From NCBI RefSeq assembly GCF_017573545.1, contig NZ_JAGEOK010000001.1, forward strand, positions 310,001-374,000: DNA of 64,000 bases, written 5' to 3'. The first letter of the stretch is position 1; each line of letters begins with the position of its first letter. Shown here in pieces: positions 25,290 to 33,396 of this stretch. The stretch is from Actinomadura nitritigenes. Its GTDB lineage: Bacteria; Actinomycetota; Actinomycetes; Streptosporangiales; Streptosporangiaceae. The notes below the pieces were generated by a model, which made no database searches, was not told the DNA's origin, and saw only the letters and a program-made list of their open reading frames with translations. The position numbers and the translations under genes were made by a program.

Positions 25290-26246
25290 ATGGGTCACGA
25301 CCTGGGTTACGCCGCCCTCGCTCTGATCGCGACCACCGTCTACTACATCGCCTTCCTCGTCTTCCGTGTCTCCGCGCGCCGGATGGAGCCGCTGAGGGGA
25401 AGCCGCCCGTTCCGCGTCGCCCGGCTCATGCTCACCGATCCGGTGTGGCTGGGCGGCGGGCTGCTGCTGTTCCTCGGCCTCGGCTACGAGGTGGTGGCGT
25501 TCCAGCAGATGCCGCTCGCCGTGGCGCAGCCGATCTTCGCGGTCAGCCTGGTGTGCCTCGTCGGCTACGCCGTCTGGTTCCTCGACGAGCGGCTCAGCGC
25601 CCGGGAGTGGGCGAGCGTCGCGCTGTTCGTGCTGGCGACCGTGCTGATCGGGCTGTCGGCCACCGGCGACGGCACCCCGGAGGCGAAGGCCACGCTCGCC
25701 GGCACGATCGAGTCCCCCTGGACGATGCTGGCGATCTGCTCGCCCGCCGTGATCATCGCCGGGCTGGTGTGGCTGGTCGGGGACCGGCGCGCCGGCGGCC
25801 GGCACGCCCGCAAGCTCGCCGGGGTCGCCTACGGCATCGGCGCCGGCGCCTGCGCGGGGCTCGCCGAGGCCGGCATCCGCGGCATCTCGCTCGTCTACGC
25901 CGACACCGGCAGCCTGCGCGCCGTGCTGGAGTCGGCGTACCCGTACCTCACGCTCGGGCTGGCCGCGATCGCGCTCGGGCAGCTCCAGATCGCCCTCCAG
26001 CGCTGCCGCGTCGCGATCGTCGCGGTGGTGCTGACCGTCATCGGCCGCACCTACCTCATCGTCAGCAGCACCGTCCTGTTCGGCGAGGAGTGGCCACGGG
26101 ACGCGCTGCCGTTCCTGCTGCGCGCCGGCGGGTTCGTGCTGGCGCTGGTCGCGCTGGTGACCTTCCCGCGGTACGAGGAGCCGGGCGCCACCCGGTCGCT
26201 GCCGGCGCGGGCTCCGCGCCGGAAGGGCGTGCGCGCCCTCCCTTGA
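25290..26246 (+). CDS. DMT-superfamily (EamA-like) membrane transporter
   Basis: 318 residues from ATG 25290, with GAGAGG at about 25279-25284 as ribosome site. About nine to ten hydrophobic helices are visible, starting with YAALALIATTVYYIAFLVF. The first half contains the conserved pattern PLAVAQPIFAVSLVCLVG followed by LDERLSAREWASVALFVLAT, the EamA/SMR-like repeat signature with a short loop after a D-E-R motif. The second half repeats the pattern (VVLTVIGRTYLIVSSTVLFGEEW). Substrate unknown; the family moves metabolites or drugs. The C-terminal tail is basic (RAPRRKGVRA). Confidence 0.88.
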   Translation: MGHDLGYAALALIATTVYYIAFLVFRVSARRMEPLRGSRPFRVARLMLTDPVWLGGGLLLFLGLGYEVVAFQQMPLAVAQPIFAVSLVCLVGYAVWFLDERLSAREWASVALFVLATVLIGLSATGDGTPEAKATLAGTIESPWTMLAICSPAVIIAGLVWLVGDRRAGGRHARKLAGVAYGIGAGACAGLAEAGIRGISLVYADTGSLRAVLESAYPYLTLGLAAIALGQLQIALQRCRVAIVAVVLTVIGRTYLIVSSTVLFGEEWPRDALPFLLRAGGFVLALVALVTFPRYEEPGATRSLPARAPRRKGVRALP

Positions 26247-26263
26247 TCCCCTACATTGCCGGA

Positions 26264-27085
26264 ATGGCCCCCTTCCTCCCGTCGTCTCCGGGCGCGGCGC
26301 CCCGCAGGGCGCGCGCCCGGAGGACGGCGCCGGGCCGGGCCCTCGGCTCGGCCGCGCTCGCCGCGGCCGCCCTCGGCGCCGCCCTGCTGCCCCTCGCCGC
26401 CTCCCCCGCGTCCGCCGTGGTCGGCGGCGCGCCCGCCTCCGCCGCCTCCTACCCGTGGCTCGCCGCCGTCGGCTCGCCGGTCTTCTTCGTCCGCCCGGCG
26501 GGCCAGTTCTGCGGCGGCGTCCTCATCGAGCCGGACCGGCTCCTCACCGCCGGGCACTGCGTGTCGGTGCTGCGCAGCGTCCCCGGCCTGCTCAAGGTCA
26601 CCTTCGGCCGCGACGACCTGTCCGGCGGCGGCGGCGAGAGCGTGTCCGTCACGTCCGTGAAGCTGCACCCGAAGTACAGCGAGACGTCCTTCAAGGGCGA
26701 GACGGTCAGCCACCACGACCTCGCCGTCCTCACCCTCTCCCGGCGGGTGGACCGGCCGACCGTCCCGCTCGGCTCCCCCCGGTCCGCCACGACCGGCGTG
26801 GTCGCCGGCTGGGGCACCACGTCCGAGTCCGACTGGTTCAACACCCGGCTGCGCTCCGCGCAGGTGCCGCTGCCCGGCGACGACGCCTGCAAGAAGGCCT
26901 ACGGCGGCTCCTACGACGCGTCCGACATGGCGTGCGCCGGATCGCCGAAGGCCGACACCTGCCAGTTCGACAGCGGCGGCCCCCTGCTGGTGGGCGGCCG
27001 CGTCGTCGCCCTCACCTCCTGGGCCTACGGCTGCGCCAAGCCCGGCTACCCCGGCGTCTACACGCGCGTCACCGACCTGCCCTAG
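26264..27085 (+). CDS. Secreted trypsin-like serine protease (S1) with altered oxyanion residue
   Basis: 273 residues from ATG 26264. A basic N-terminus and hydrophobic segment (ALAAAALGAALLPLAA) ending ASAVVGG indicate export; maturation could expose VVGGAPAS like trypsin's IVGG. The triad is H98 (LLTAGHC), D152 (HHDLAVLTL) and S237 (DSGGP). D231 occupies the position of Asp189, predicting cleavage after Arg/Lys. The strongly conserved glycine before DSGGP (position 193 by chymotrypsin numbering) is phenylalanine (CQFDSGGP), which should affect the oxyanion hole. C-terminal YPGVYTRVTDLP ends without the usual final helix, so the protein is slightly short. Confidence 0.92.
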   Translation: MAPFLPSSPGAAPRRARARRTAPGRALGSAALAAAALGAALLPLAASPASAVVGGAPASAASYPWLAAVGSPVFFVRPAGQFCGGVLIEPDRLLTAGHCVSVLRSVPGLLKVTFGRDDLSGGGGESVSVTSVKLHPKYSETSFKGETVSHHDLAVLTLSRRVDRPTVPLGSPRSATTGVVAGWGTTSESDWFNTRLRSAQVPLPGDDACKKAYGGSYDASDMACAGSPKADTCQFDSGGPLLVGGRVVALTSWAYGCAKPGYPGVYTRVTDLP

Positions 27086-27157
27086 CCGCCCGCGGCGCCC
27101 GGCCGGAAGCGGGCAGCGGTTGGCGCCGCGGCCCCGCGTCCGGCGATGCTGTGACGC

Positions 27158-28066
27158 ATGCGCGTATTGGTGACGGGGGCGGCGGGTTACATCGGTTACG
27201 CGGTGGCGCGGCGGCTGGCGGCCGCCGGGCACGACGTCGACGGCCTGACCCGGCGGGACGCCGAGCTGCCGGACGGGGTGCGGCCCGTCCGCGGCGACAT
27301 CCTCGACCCGGGCTCGCTGCCGTCCGGGCCGTACGAGGGGGTGTGCCATCTCGCGGCGCTCACCCGCGTCCGCGAGTCGTTCCGGGAACCGCTGCGCTTC
27401 TTCACCTCCAACGTGCAGGGCACGGTCAACGTCCTGAACGCCGCCGCGGGGGCGCGCGTGGTGTTCGGGTCGACCGCCGCCGTGTACGGGACGCCCGAGC
27501 GGCAGCCGATCCCCGAGACGGAGGCCAGCGCGCCGTCCAACCCGTACGGGGCGTCGAAGCTGGCCGCCGAGCAGGCCGTCCGGTACCACGCCCGGACGGG
27601 CGCGATCGGCGCGGTGGTGCTGCGGACGTTCAACGTCGCGGGCTCGGTGGACGGCCGGATCGACCCGGACGAGAGCCGGCTGATCCCCAAGGCGCTCGCG
27701 GTGGCGGCGGGCCGGGCGCCCCGACTGGAGATCAACGGCGACGGGCTCGCCGTCCGCGAGTTCCTGCACGTGGACGATCTCGCCGCCGCCTACGTCGCCG
27801 CGCTGGAGGCCGTCGGCCTCGGCGAGGACCGCGTGTACAACGTCGGCGGCGGCGCGGGGACGGCCGTCCACGAGGTCGTCTCGGCGGTCGAGGAGGTGAC
27901 CGGGAGGCCCGTCCCGACGCTGCGGCGACCGCCGCAGCCGGAGCCGCCGGTGCTGGTCTGCGACGCCGCCGCGATCCGCGCCGAACTCGGCTGGCGGCCG
28001 GAGCGGACCGCCCTCCGGGAGATCATCCGGGGCTCGTGGTCCGCCCTGACCCGCGGGGACGGATAA
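27158..28066 (+). CDS. NAD-dependent epimerase/dehydratase (GalE-like)
   Basis: 302 residues from ATG 27158. Extended-SDR fold: TGAAGYIG (residues 6-13), FGSTAAVYG with the catalytic serine/threonine, and NPYGASK carrying the Tyr/Lys pair. EFLHVDDLA and YNVGGG match nucleotide-sugar epimerases such as UDP-glucose 4-epimerase. It probably epimerises or dehydrates a nucleotide sugar in the cytoplasm. It is isolated between a protease gene and a GroES-like gene, with no glycosyltransferase cluster nearby, so the substrate cannot be inferred. The shorter length (GalE is usually around 330) is typical of actinomycete homologues. Confidence 0.93.
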   Translation: MRVLVTGAAGYIGYAVARRLAAAGHDVDGLTRRDAELPDGVRPVRGDILDPGSLPSGPYEGVCHLAALTRVRESFREPLRFFTSNVQGTVNVLNAAAGARVVFGSTAAVYGTPERQPIPETEASAPSNPYGASKLAAEQAVRYHARTGAIGAVVLRTFNVAGSVDGRIDPDESRLIPKALAVAAGRAPRLEINGDGLAVREFLHVDDLAAAYVAALEAVGLGEDRVYNVGGGAGTAVHEVVSAVEEVTGRPVPTLRRPPQPEPPVLVCDAAAIRAELGWRPERTALREIIRGSWSALTRGDG

Positions 28067-28076
28067 ACTCTCCAGC

Positions 28077-28397
28077 GTGTCCGACCCGAAGTTCGAAGTC
28101 CAGATGCTGCACGACCGTGTCATGATCAAGGTCGAGAAGGACGCCGGCGAGCGCCGCAGCACCGGCGGCATCGTGATCCCGGCGACCGTCGAGCAGGCCA
28201 ACCGGCTGGTGTGGGGCGAGGTGTGCGGGGTCGGCCACCACGTGCGCACGGTCAAGGTGGGCGACCGCGTCCTGTTCCACCCCGGCGACCAGTACGAGGT
28301 CGAGATCCAGGGCGAGAACTACCTGGTGATGCGGGAGCGCGACCTGCACGCGATCGCCAGCGAGCGCCCCGAGCACGGCACCGGCCTCTACCTGTGA
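28077..28397 (+). CDS. GroES-like co-chaperonin
   Basis: 106 residues from GTG 28077, 10 bp after the epimerase stop. The sequence MLHDRVMIKVEKDAGERRST then GGIVIPATVEQ follows the Cpn10 pattern (start strand, mobile-loop GGIVIP region, then GEVCGVGHHVRTVKVGDRVLFHPGDQYEVEIQGENYLVMRERDL). It is somewhat diverged: the usual ALPG residues are not clear and the C-terminal strand is extended (HGTGLYL). No groEL gene accompanies it here, so it is either a stand-alone second GroES-like protein or part of an alternative chaperone set elsewhere. Ends just before a strong bidirectional terminator. Confidence 0.82.
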   Translation: MSDPKFEVQMLHDRVMIKVEKDAGERRSTGGIVIPATVEQANRLVWGEVCGVGHHVRTVKVGDRVLFHPGDQYEVEIQGENYLVMRERDLHAIASERPEHGTGLYL

Positions 28398-28421
28398 CGC
28401 CGCACGGCCTCTGACGGCGGG

Positions 28422-28464
28422 AGGGCGGGGCGCGGGACGGTCCGGCCGTCCCGCGCCCCGCCCT
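28422..28464. terminator. Strong bidirectional terminator hairpin
   Basis: Perfect 19-bp arms (28422-28440 and 28446-28464) close a 5-nt TCCGG loop; the stem is almost pure G-C. It sits between the convergent groES-like gene and the GH89 gene, so it can terminate both transcripts. No U-tract is present, as usual for high-GC actinomycetes. Confidence 0.85.
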
Positions 28465-28477
28465 TCCGGTCGGGCGG

Positions 28478-31400
28478 TCAGGTCTTCGCGACGGGCGTCC
28501 CGTACACGCTGACCTCGGTGAGGTGGAAGGTGAAGTTGGCGGTGTTGCCGAGGCCGACGACGCGGACGTAGCGGGCCTCGGCCTCGGTGTTCATCGTGTC
28601 GCCCGCGTCGGTGGCGGGATCGGGGCCGTTGCGGCCGCCGAGGGTGAACCAGTGCTCGCCGTCGAGGCTGCCCTCCAGCCGGTAGGTGTAGTAGCGGGTG
28701 CCGTCGACGTAGTTGCGGACGTTGACGCGGGACACCGCGTTGACGGCGCCGAGGTCGACGCGCCACCACGTCTCGCCGTAGGTGAGCTGCCCGCCCCAGT
28801 ACGGCGAGTTGGCGCGGCTGCCGTCGTTGGCGGCCTCGGGCGGCCGCCCGGCCTCCGACGACAGCGCGGTCACCGGCTTGCGGAGGCTCTGCAGCTGGTC
28901 GCCGGACCCGTCGCGCGACGTGTCGGGCGCGCCGGTGACGCCGCCGTCGAAGCGGGCGATCGCCTCCTGCCCGGTGTGCCGGTTCACCGCGCTGACGAAC
29001 ATGCCGACGTCCTCGGCGCCCGACGCGCCGGACACCGTGCCGGAGCCGACGACGGTCCAGTTCTCGCCGTCGGAGCTGCACGAGCCGGTCATGCGGTCGC
29101 CGTCCCGGCGCAGCCGCACCCGGACGTCGCCCGCGGTGAACCCGCCGACCTCGGTGACGTGGTCGAGCCCGCCGTCGCCGTCGGCGTCGTAGGAGAAGAC
29201 GCAGCCGTGCTCGGGCGTGACGGCGATGTCGGCGTATCCGCCGGACCCGGCCTTGGTCAGGTCGGCGGCGGCGACCAGGCCGGCGCGTGAGTACGGCGAG
29301 GCGCCGTCCAGTTGCGTCACCTTCGTGGCGACCGCCTGCCCCGAGGCGAGCCCTCCTTCGCTGTAGACGGTGGCGAGCTCGTTGGTGGAGCCCCAGACGT
29401 CCTCGCCGCCGGCGGCGATCCCGATCGTCCCGCCGTCCTGCGCGAACTCGGCGGGCGCCGAGGCTGCGGTCTTGAAGGGCGCGCCGATCGTGCTCCCGCC
29501 GACCATCAGCAGGGAGTGCGCGCTCGCCTGCTCGGACCCGCCGTTGCCGCTGCGCCAGGAGACGGTCGCGTCCAGGCCGGGCAGGGCGCCCGGCTTCGCG
29601 TCGGCGGGTGCTGTCACGGTCCACGTCGAGGTGGTGGTGCCGCCTGGGGCGACATCGCTCCCGGAGGAGCCCGCAGCCTCGCGGACGGTGTAGCCGCGCG
29701 GTGCCGACAGCGCGAACCGGACGCCGCTCGCGGCGCTCAGCGTCGACTCGTTCGTGTAGGTCGCGGTGACGCGGACGGTGCCGCCGGCGGTGATCCCCTT
29801 GCGGTCGGAGGCGAGGGCCAGCGCGCCCGCGGGCTCCTCGGCGATCCGCGCGGCCAGCCGGTAGGCGTCGCCGTGCGGGCGGTCGGGGTAGCGGGTGCCG
29901 GCGTGGGCCCAGCTCTCGGCGACCGCGCGCCAGTCGATCTCCTTGGGCTGCGCGCCGGTCCTCATCGCGCGCTTCAGCTCGTCGAAGAACATCGTCCAGC
30001 GCTTGCCGTAGTAGCCGCCGACCAGGCCGTTGACCTCGCGGCGCGCGTAGTCCTGGAGGCCGGGGCTCTCGGTCTGCCACAGCGTGACGAGCGACTTGAG
30101 GTCGTAGTCGAGGGCCGCGGCCTCCTTCCGGTCCGCGGCCTGGCGGGCGGCCTCGCTCTGCCAGGTGCCGAGCAGGAAGTTCGGATCGGTGCCGAGGACC
30201 TGGTCCATGAGCCCGATCTCCGCCGTCCAGCGGTCGGTGAGCCGCTCGAAGGCGGCCCGGTCGCCGTCCCGGTAGGCGGCGCGGATCTTCGGCAGAAGCG
30301 ACCTGCTGCGGTTGGCGAGGACCTGCCGGGCCACGTCGACGAGGTCGTAGCGGTACGCCTCGGAGCGCCGCAGCCGCGGGTCGACCTGGAGCAGCTCGCG
30401 CAGCGCCCGCTCGAACTCGGCCGGGTCGTACTGGAGGGCCGTGCCGGTGTCGTTCAGGCTCGGCTGGTCGTCGAACAGGGCGGTCACGTGCCGGGTGTCC
30501 TTGCCCGCCGGCCACGCGTAGGCGGTGCGGCCGATGATCCGCCAGGCCGCGACGGCGTGCGGATCGGCCGCGCCGTAGCGGGCGGCGGCGTACTCGGCGA
30601 ACCAGGCGTCGATGTCGACCGGCCCGTCCACCCAGGGCATGTCGGTGAAGAACGCCACCGCGGCGGGGTTGTTGTCGATGGCCTCGGGCATCAGCGCGAT
30701 GCCGTCCAGCGCGCTGCCCGGCTTGGTGCGCATGGCGTGGAACTTGGCGTTCCACACGGTGAGCCCGGCGCCGAAGTTCTGGTGGCCGCCGAAGTTCCAG
30801 ATCGTCCCGAACGCGTACCGGGTGCCGAGGAAGTCCGTCTCGCGGTCGGTGACGCTCGGCTGCTCGGTGATGCCGTCCACGATGAACATCCGCGACCGGT
30901 CGACGGCCTGGAGGGTCTCCTTGCGGGGGTTGCTCTGCCAGCCGAGGATCACCCAGAGGGCGCCCGGGTGGGCGGCTTCGAGCGCGTCCTGTACGGCCTT
31001 CGACGCGGGCCCCACCGGCACCGATCCGGCCCTGCCGCCCTCGTGCAGCAGGTCCATCTTGTACATGGTGCTCTTGCCGTAGAGCTGCGTCTGCGCCTGG
31101 TAGAACGCCGCCGCGACCTTCCCGAACTCGGGCCCGGTCGGGTCGAGCCAGTCGGGGCGCTCCAGACCGTTCCACGTGCCCTGCGGGACGGTGTTCGCGC
31201 CCGGGTCGCGTGTCTCGAAGTCCGTCGGGACGGTGCCGTAGTAGCCGGGCAGGACGGGCGTCATGCCGAGTTCGCGGAGGCGGTCGACGATGCGCCGGGC
31301 GAGCGCCGCGCGGCCGTCGATCAGCTGCTGCGAGATCGGCGAGCCGGTGCAGCACATGTTCTGCAGCAGCCACCACGCCTGGTGGGCGGGTAGCGGGATC

Positions 31401-32065
31401 CAGCGCCGCATGTCCTCGGCGCTGTAGCCGAACTGCTGGAAGGCGCGCTGGTAGACGGCCTCCTGGCCCTCGTACACCAGCACCTCGTTGACGCCGTGCA
31501 GCGCGAGGGCGTCGATGCGGCGCTGCCACTCGTCCCAGCTCAGGTACGCGCCGGCGTAGCCCTCGTTGGTGTCGTTGAGCGCGAACCGGTGCGCGACGGA
31601 GGCGTCCTCCTCGATCGGCGCGGCCGGCAGCGGCAGCCGGGCGGGCAGGTCGAGCTGCGCCCCGCCGATCGCGTAGTCGGCGTGCGCGACCTTGCGCAGG
31701 TACCAGCCGAAGCCGGTGAGCTGGACGGCCGGGGAGGTCCCGGCGACCACCAGCCGGCCGCCGGCGGCGGAGATGCGGAACCGGTCGGCGCCGGTGCCCT
31801 TCTCGATCGTCTGGAGGGTGACCTGCGCGGCGCGCTGCCTGCCGAGGATGCGCTCCAGCGCCCGCGCCGCGGGCCCGGTCTGCGAGGCCGGGGCCGGCGC
31901 TCCGGCGGGGCCCGTCCGGGCGGCCGCCGGCGGCGCCGCCCCGGCGACCGGCACCACCAGTGCCGCCGCCGCCGCGACGGCGAGCATCCGTGTGCGCCGC
32001 CCGGCGTTCCGTCGTCTTCCCCGTGGCCTTGCCTGTCGTCTGTCCGGTCTCCGGCCCAACACCAT
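28478..32065 (-). CDS. Secreted alpha-N-acetylglucosaminidase (GH89)
   Basis: 1195 residues from ATG 32065, with GGAGG eight bases upstream. A twin-Arg-rich basic N-terminus (RRPDRRQARPRGRRR) and hydrophobic stretch ending PPAAARTGP indicate export. Residues about 60-740 match NAGLU: N-terminal domain, then TIM barrel with ALHGVNEVLVYEG, MDLLHEGG (probable catalytic glutamate) and IWNFGGHQNFG, then a helical C-domain. A NEW3-like beta domain (about 760-850), a concanavalin-like domain (about 865-1030) and a C-terminal F5/8-type carbohydrate-binding domain (about 1050-1190) follow. It should release terminal alpha-GlcNAc from glycans outside the cell. The divergent ROK gene is its likely regulator. 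Confidence 0.94.
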   Translation of the reverse strand: MVLGRRPDRRQARPRGRRRNAGRRTRMLAVAAAAALVVPVAGAAPPAAARTGPAGAPAPASQTGPAARALERILGRQRAAQVTLQTIEKGTGADRFRISAAGGRLVVAGTSPAVQLTGFGWYLRKVAHADYAIGGAQLDLPARLPLPAAPIEEDASVAHRFALNDTNEGYAGAYLSWDEWQRRIDALALHGVNEVLVYEGQEAVYQRAFQQFGYSAEDMRRWIPLPAHQAWWLLQNMCCTGSPISQQLIDGRAALARRIVDRLRELGMTPVLPGYYGTVPTDFETRDPGANTVPQGTWNGLERPDWLDPTGPEFGKVAAAFYQAQTQLYGKSTMYKMDLLHEGGRAGSVPVGPASKAVQDALEAAHPGALWVILGWQSNPRKETLQAVDRSRMFIVDGITEQPSVTDRETDFLGTRYAFGTIWNFGGHQNFGAGLTVWNAKFHAMRTKPGSALDGIALMPEAIDNNPAAVAFFTDMPWVDGPVDIDAWFAEYAAARYGAADPHAVAAWRIIGRTAYAWPAGKDTRHVTALFDDQPSLNDTGTALQYDPAEFERALRELLQVDPRLRRSEAYRYDLVDVARQVLANRSRSLLPKIRAAYRDGDRAAFERLTDRWTAEIGLMDQVLGTDPNFLLGTWQSEAARQAADRKEAAALDYDLKSLVTLWQTESPGLQDYARREVNGLVGGYYGKRWTMFFDELKRAMRTGAQPKEIDWRAVAESWAHAGTRYPDRPHGDAYRLAARIAEEPAGALALASDRKGITAGGTVRVTATYTNESTLSAASGVRFALSAPRGYTVREAAGSSGSDVAPGGTTTSTWTVTAPADAKPGALPGLDATVSWRSGNGGSEQASAHSLLMVGGSTIGAPFKTAASAPAEFAQDGGTIGIAAGGEDVWGSTNELATVYSEGGLASGQAVATKVTQLDGASPYSRAGLVAAADLTKAGSGGYADIAVTPEHGCVFSYDADGDGGLDHVTEVGGFTAGDVRVRLRRDGDRMTGSCSSDGENWTVVGSGTVSGASGAEDVGMFVSAVNRHTGQEAIARFDGGVTGAPDTSRDGSGDQLQSLRKPVTALSSEAGRPPEAANDGSRANSPYWGGQLTYGETWWRVDLGAVNAVSRVNVRNYVDGTRYYTYRLEGSLDGEHWFTLGGRNGPDPATDAGDTMNTEAEARYVRVVGLGNTANFTFHLTEVSVYGTPVAKT

Positions 32066-32090
32066 GGCGGAACCTCCACCGCGCGGGGGT

Positions 32091-32129
32091 TTGTTAAAGT
32101 CCTTGCAATACCAGGACGAAGTTCATAAT
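32091..32129. promoter_or_regulatory. Divergent GH89/ROK promoter-operator region
   Basis: An AT-rich patch in the 116-bp gap contains TTAAAGTCCT...AGGAC (an inverted repeat GTCCT/AGGAC spaced by 9 bp) and CATAAT (32124-32129), a good -10 for the ROK gene. The position between a glycosidase and a ROK repressor fits a sugar-responsive operator. The exact binding site is inferred, not shown. Confidence 0.4.
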
Positions 32130-32181
32130 CAATGCGCGGGGCCCTCCGGTCAAGGGGTCCGGACGATCTTTCGGAGGGGCG

Positions 32182-33369
32182 ATGGGAGACCAACGGGCGG
32201 TCGGGACCCCGGTGCTGCGCCGCCTCAACACCGCCGCCGTGCTGCGCGCGGTGCGCGACTGCGCCCCCGAGCCCGTGCGGCTGGCCGAGCTGGTCAGGCT
32301 GACCGGCCTCACCCGCCCCACCGTGGGCCAGGCGGTGGACGACCTGGTCGAGGCCGGGTGGCTCCAGCAGCACGACCCGGCCGCGGCGTCCCCGCAGGGC
32401 GGCCGCCCCGCGGTCCGCGTCTCGCTGCGCGGCCGCGCCGCCCCCGTGCTGGGCCTGGACGTCGGTCCCCACACCGTCAGCGCCGGGATCGACGACCTGG
32501 CCGCCCACCGCCTCGCCGCGGTGCGCCTCCCCGTCGACCACACCGGGGCCGGGCGGCTGCTCGGCGTCGTCGACGAGGCGGTCGGGCGCGCCCTCGCCGA
32601 GGCCGGGCTCGGCGCGGACGAGATCGCCGCCGTGGTCGTCGCGACGCCGGGGATCGTCGACCCCGCGTCCGGCCGGATCCTGCTGGCGCCGAGCGTCCCG
32701 GGCTGGACGTCGGTGAACCTGTCCGAGCACCTCCAGGGCCGCTTCGGCTGCCCGGTCCAGGTGGAGAACGACGCGAACCTCGCGGCGCTGGCCGTCGCCG
32801 GGGAGCGCAGCGGGGCCGGCACCCTGCTCGCCGTGCAGTGGGGCGAGCGGCTCGGCGCCGGCGTCGTGATCGGCGGCCGGCTGCACCGCGGCACCGGGTC
32901 CGCCGGCGAGATCGGCTTCATCCGGCAGCCCGGCGACGTCCCCGACACCGGCGACGGCCGGGGCCCCCTGGAGCGGGCCATCGGCGCGGAGGCCATCACC
33001 GAGCGGGCCCGCCGGGCCGCCCGCTACCGTCCCGGCACCGCCCTCCGGGCCGACGGGCTCGACGCGGCCGCCGTCTTCGCCGCGGCCGCCGGGGGCGACG
33101 AGGCGGCCGTCGAGGTCGTCGACGAGGTGGCCGCGTCGTTCGCGCGCGCCATCGCCCCGGCCGTGCTCGTCCTCGCCCCCGACGCCGTCGTGATCGGCGG
33201 CGGCGTCGCCCGCGCCGGGTCCGTGCTGCTGACGGCCATCACCCGGCATCTCGGCGGGCTGACCCTCACCCCGCCCGCCGTGGAGTTCTCCGGACTGGCC
33301 GAGGACACCGTCCTCACCGGCGCCCTGCGGCTGGCGCTCGACGAGGTCTGGGGGCGGCTCCCCGTCTGA
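32182..33369 (+). CDS. ROK-family transcriptional regulator
   Basis: 395 residues from ATG 32182. An N-terminal winged helix (APEPVRLAELVRLTGLTRPT, then GQAVDDLVEAGWL) is followed by the ROK fold: VLGLDVGPHTVSAGI, VVVATPGIVD, QVENDANLAALA and VIGGGVARAG. The zinc-binding CxCGxxGC motif and the GH pair normally preceding it are missing (GEIGFIRQPGD), so sugar kinase activity is unlikely and the protein is a NagC/Mlc-like regulator. It is divergent from the GH89 gene and probably represses it until an aminosugar binds. Length is typical of actinomycete ROK repressors. Confidence 0.93.
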   Translation: MGDQRAVGTPVLRRLNTAAVLRAVRDCAPEPVRLAELVRLTGLTRPTVGQAVDDLVEAGWLQQHDPAAASPQGGRPAVRVSLRGRAAPVLGLDVGPHTVSAGIDDLAAHRLAAVRLPVDHTGAGRLLGVVDEAVGRALAEAGLGADEIAAVVVATPGIVDPASGRILLAPSVPGWTSVNLSEHLQGRFGCPVQVENDANLAALAVAGERSGAGTLLAVQWGERLGAGVVIGGRLHRGTGSAGEIGFIRQPGDVPDTGDGRGPLERAIGAEAITERARRAARYRPGTALRADGLDAAAVFAAAAGGDEAAVEVVDEVAASFARAIAPAVLVLAPDAVVIGGGVARAGSVLLTAITRHLGGLTLTPPAVEFSGLAEDTVLTGALRLALDEVWGRLPV

Positions 33370-33396
33370 CCGGTCGCGGCGCGCGGGACGCGGGGG

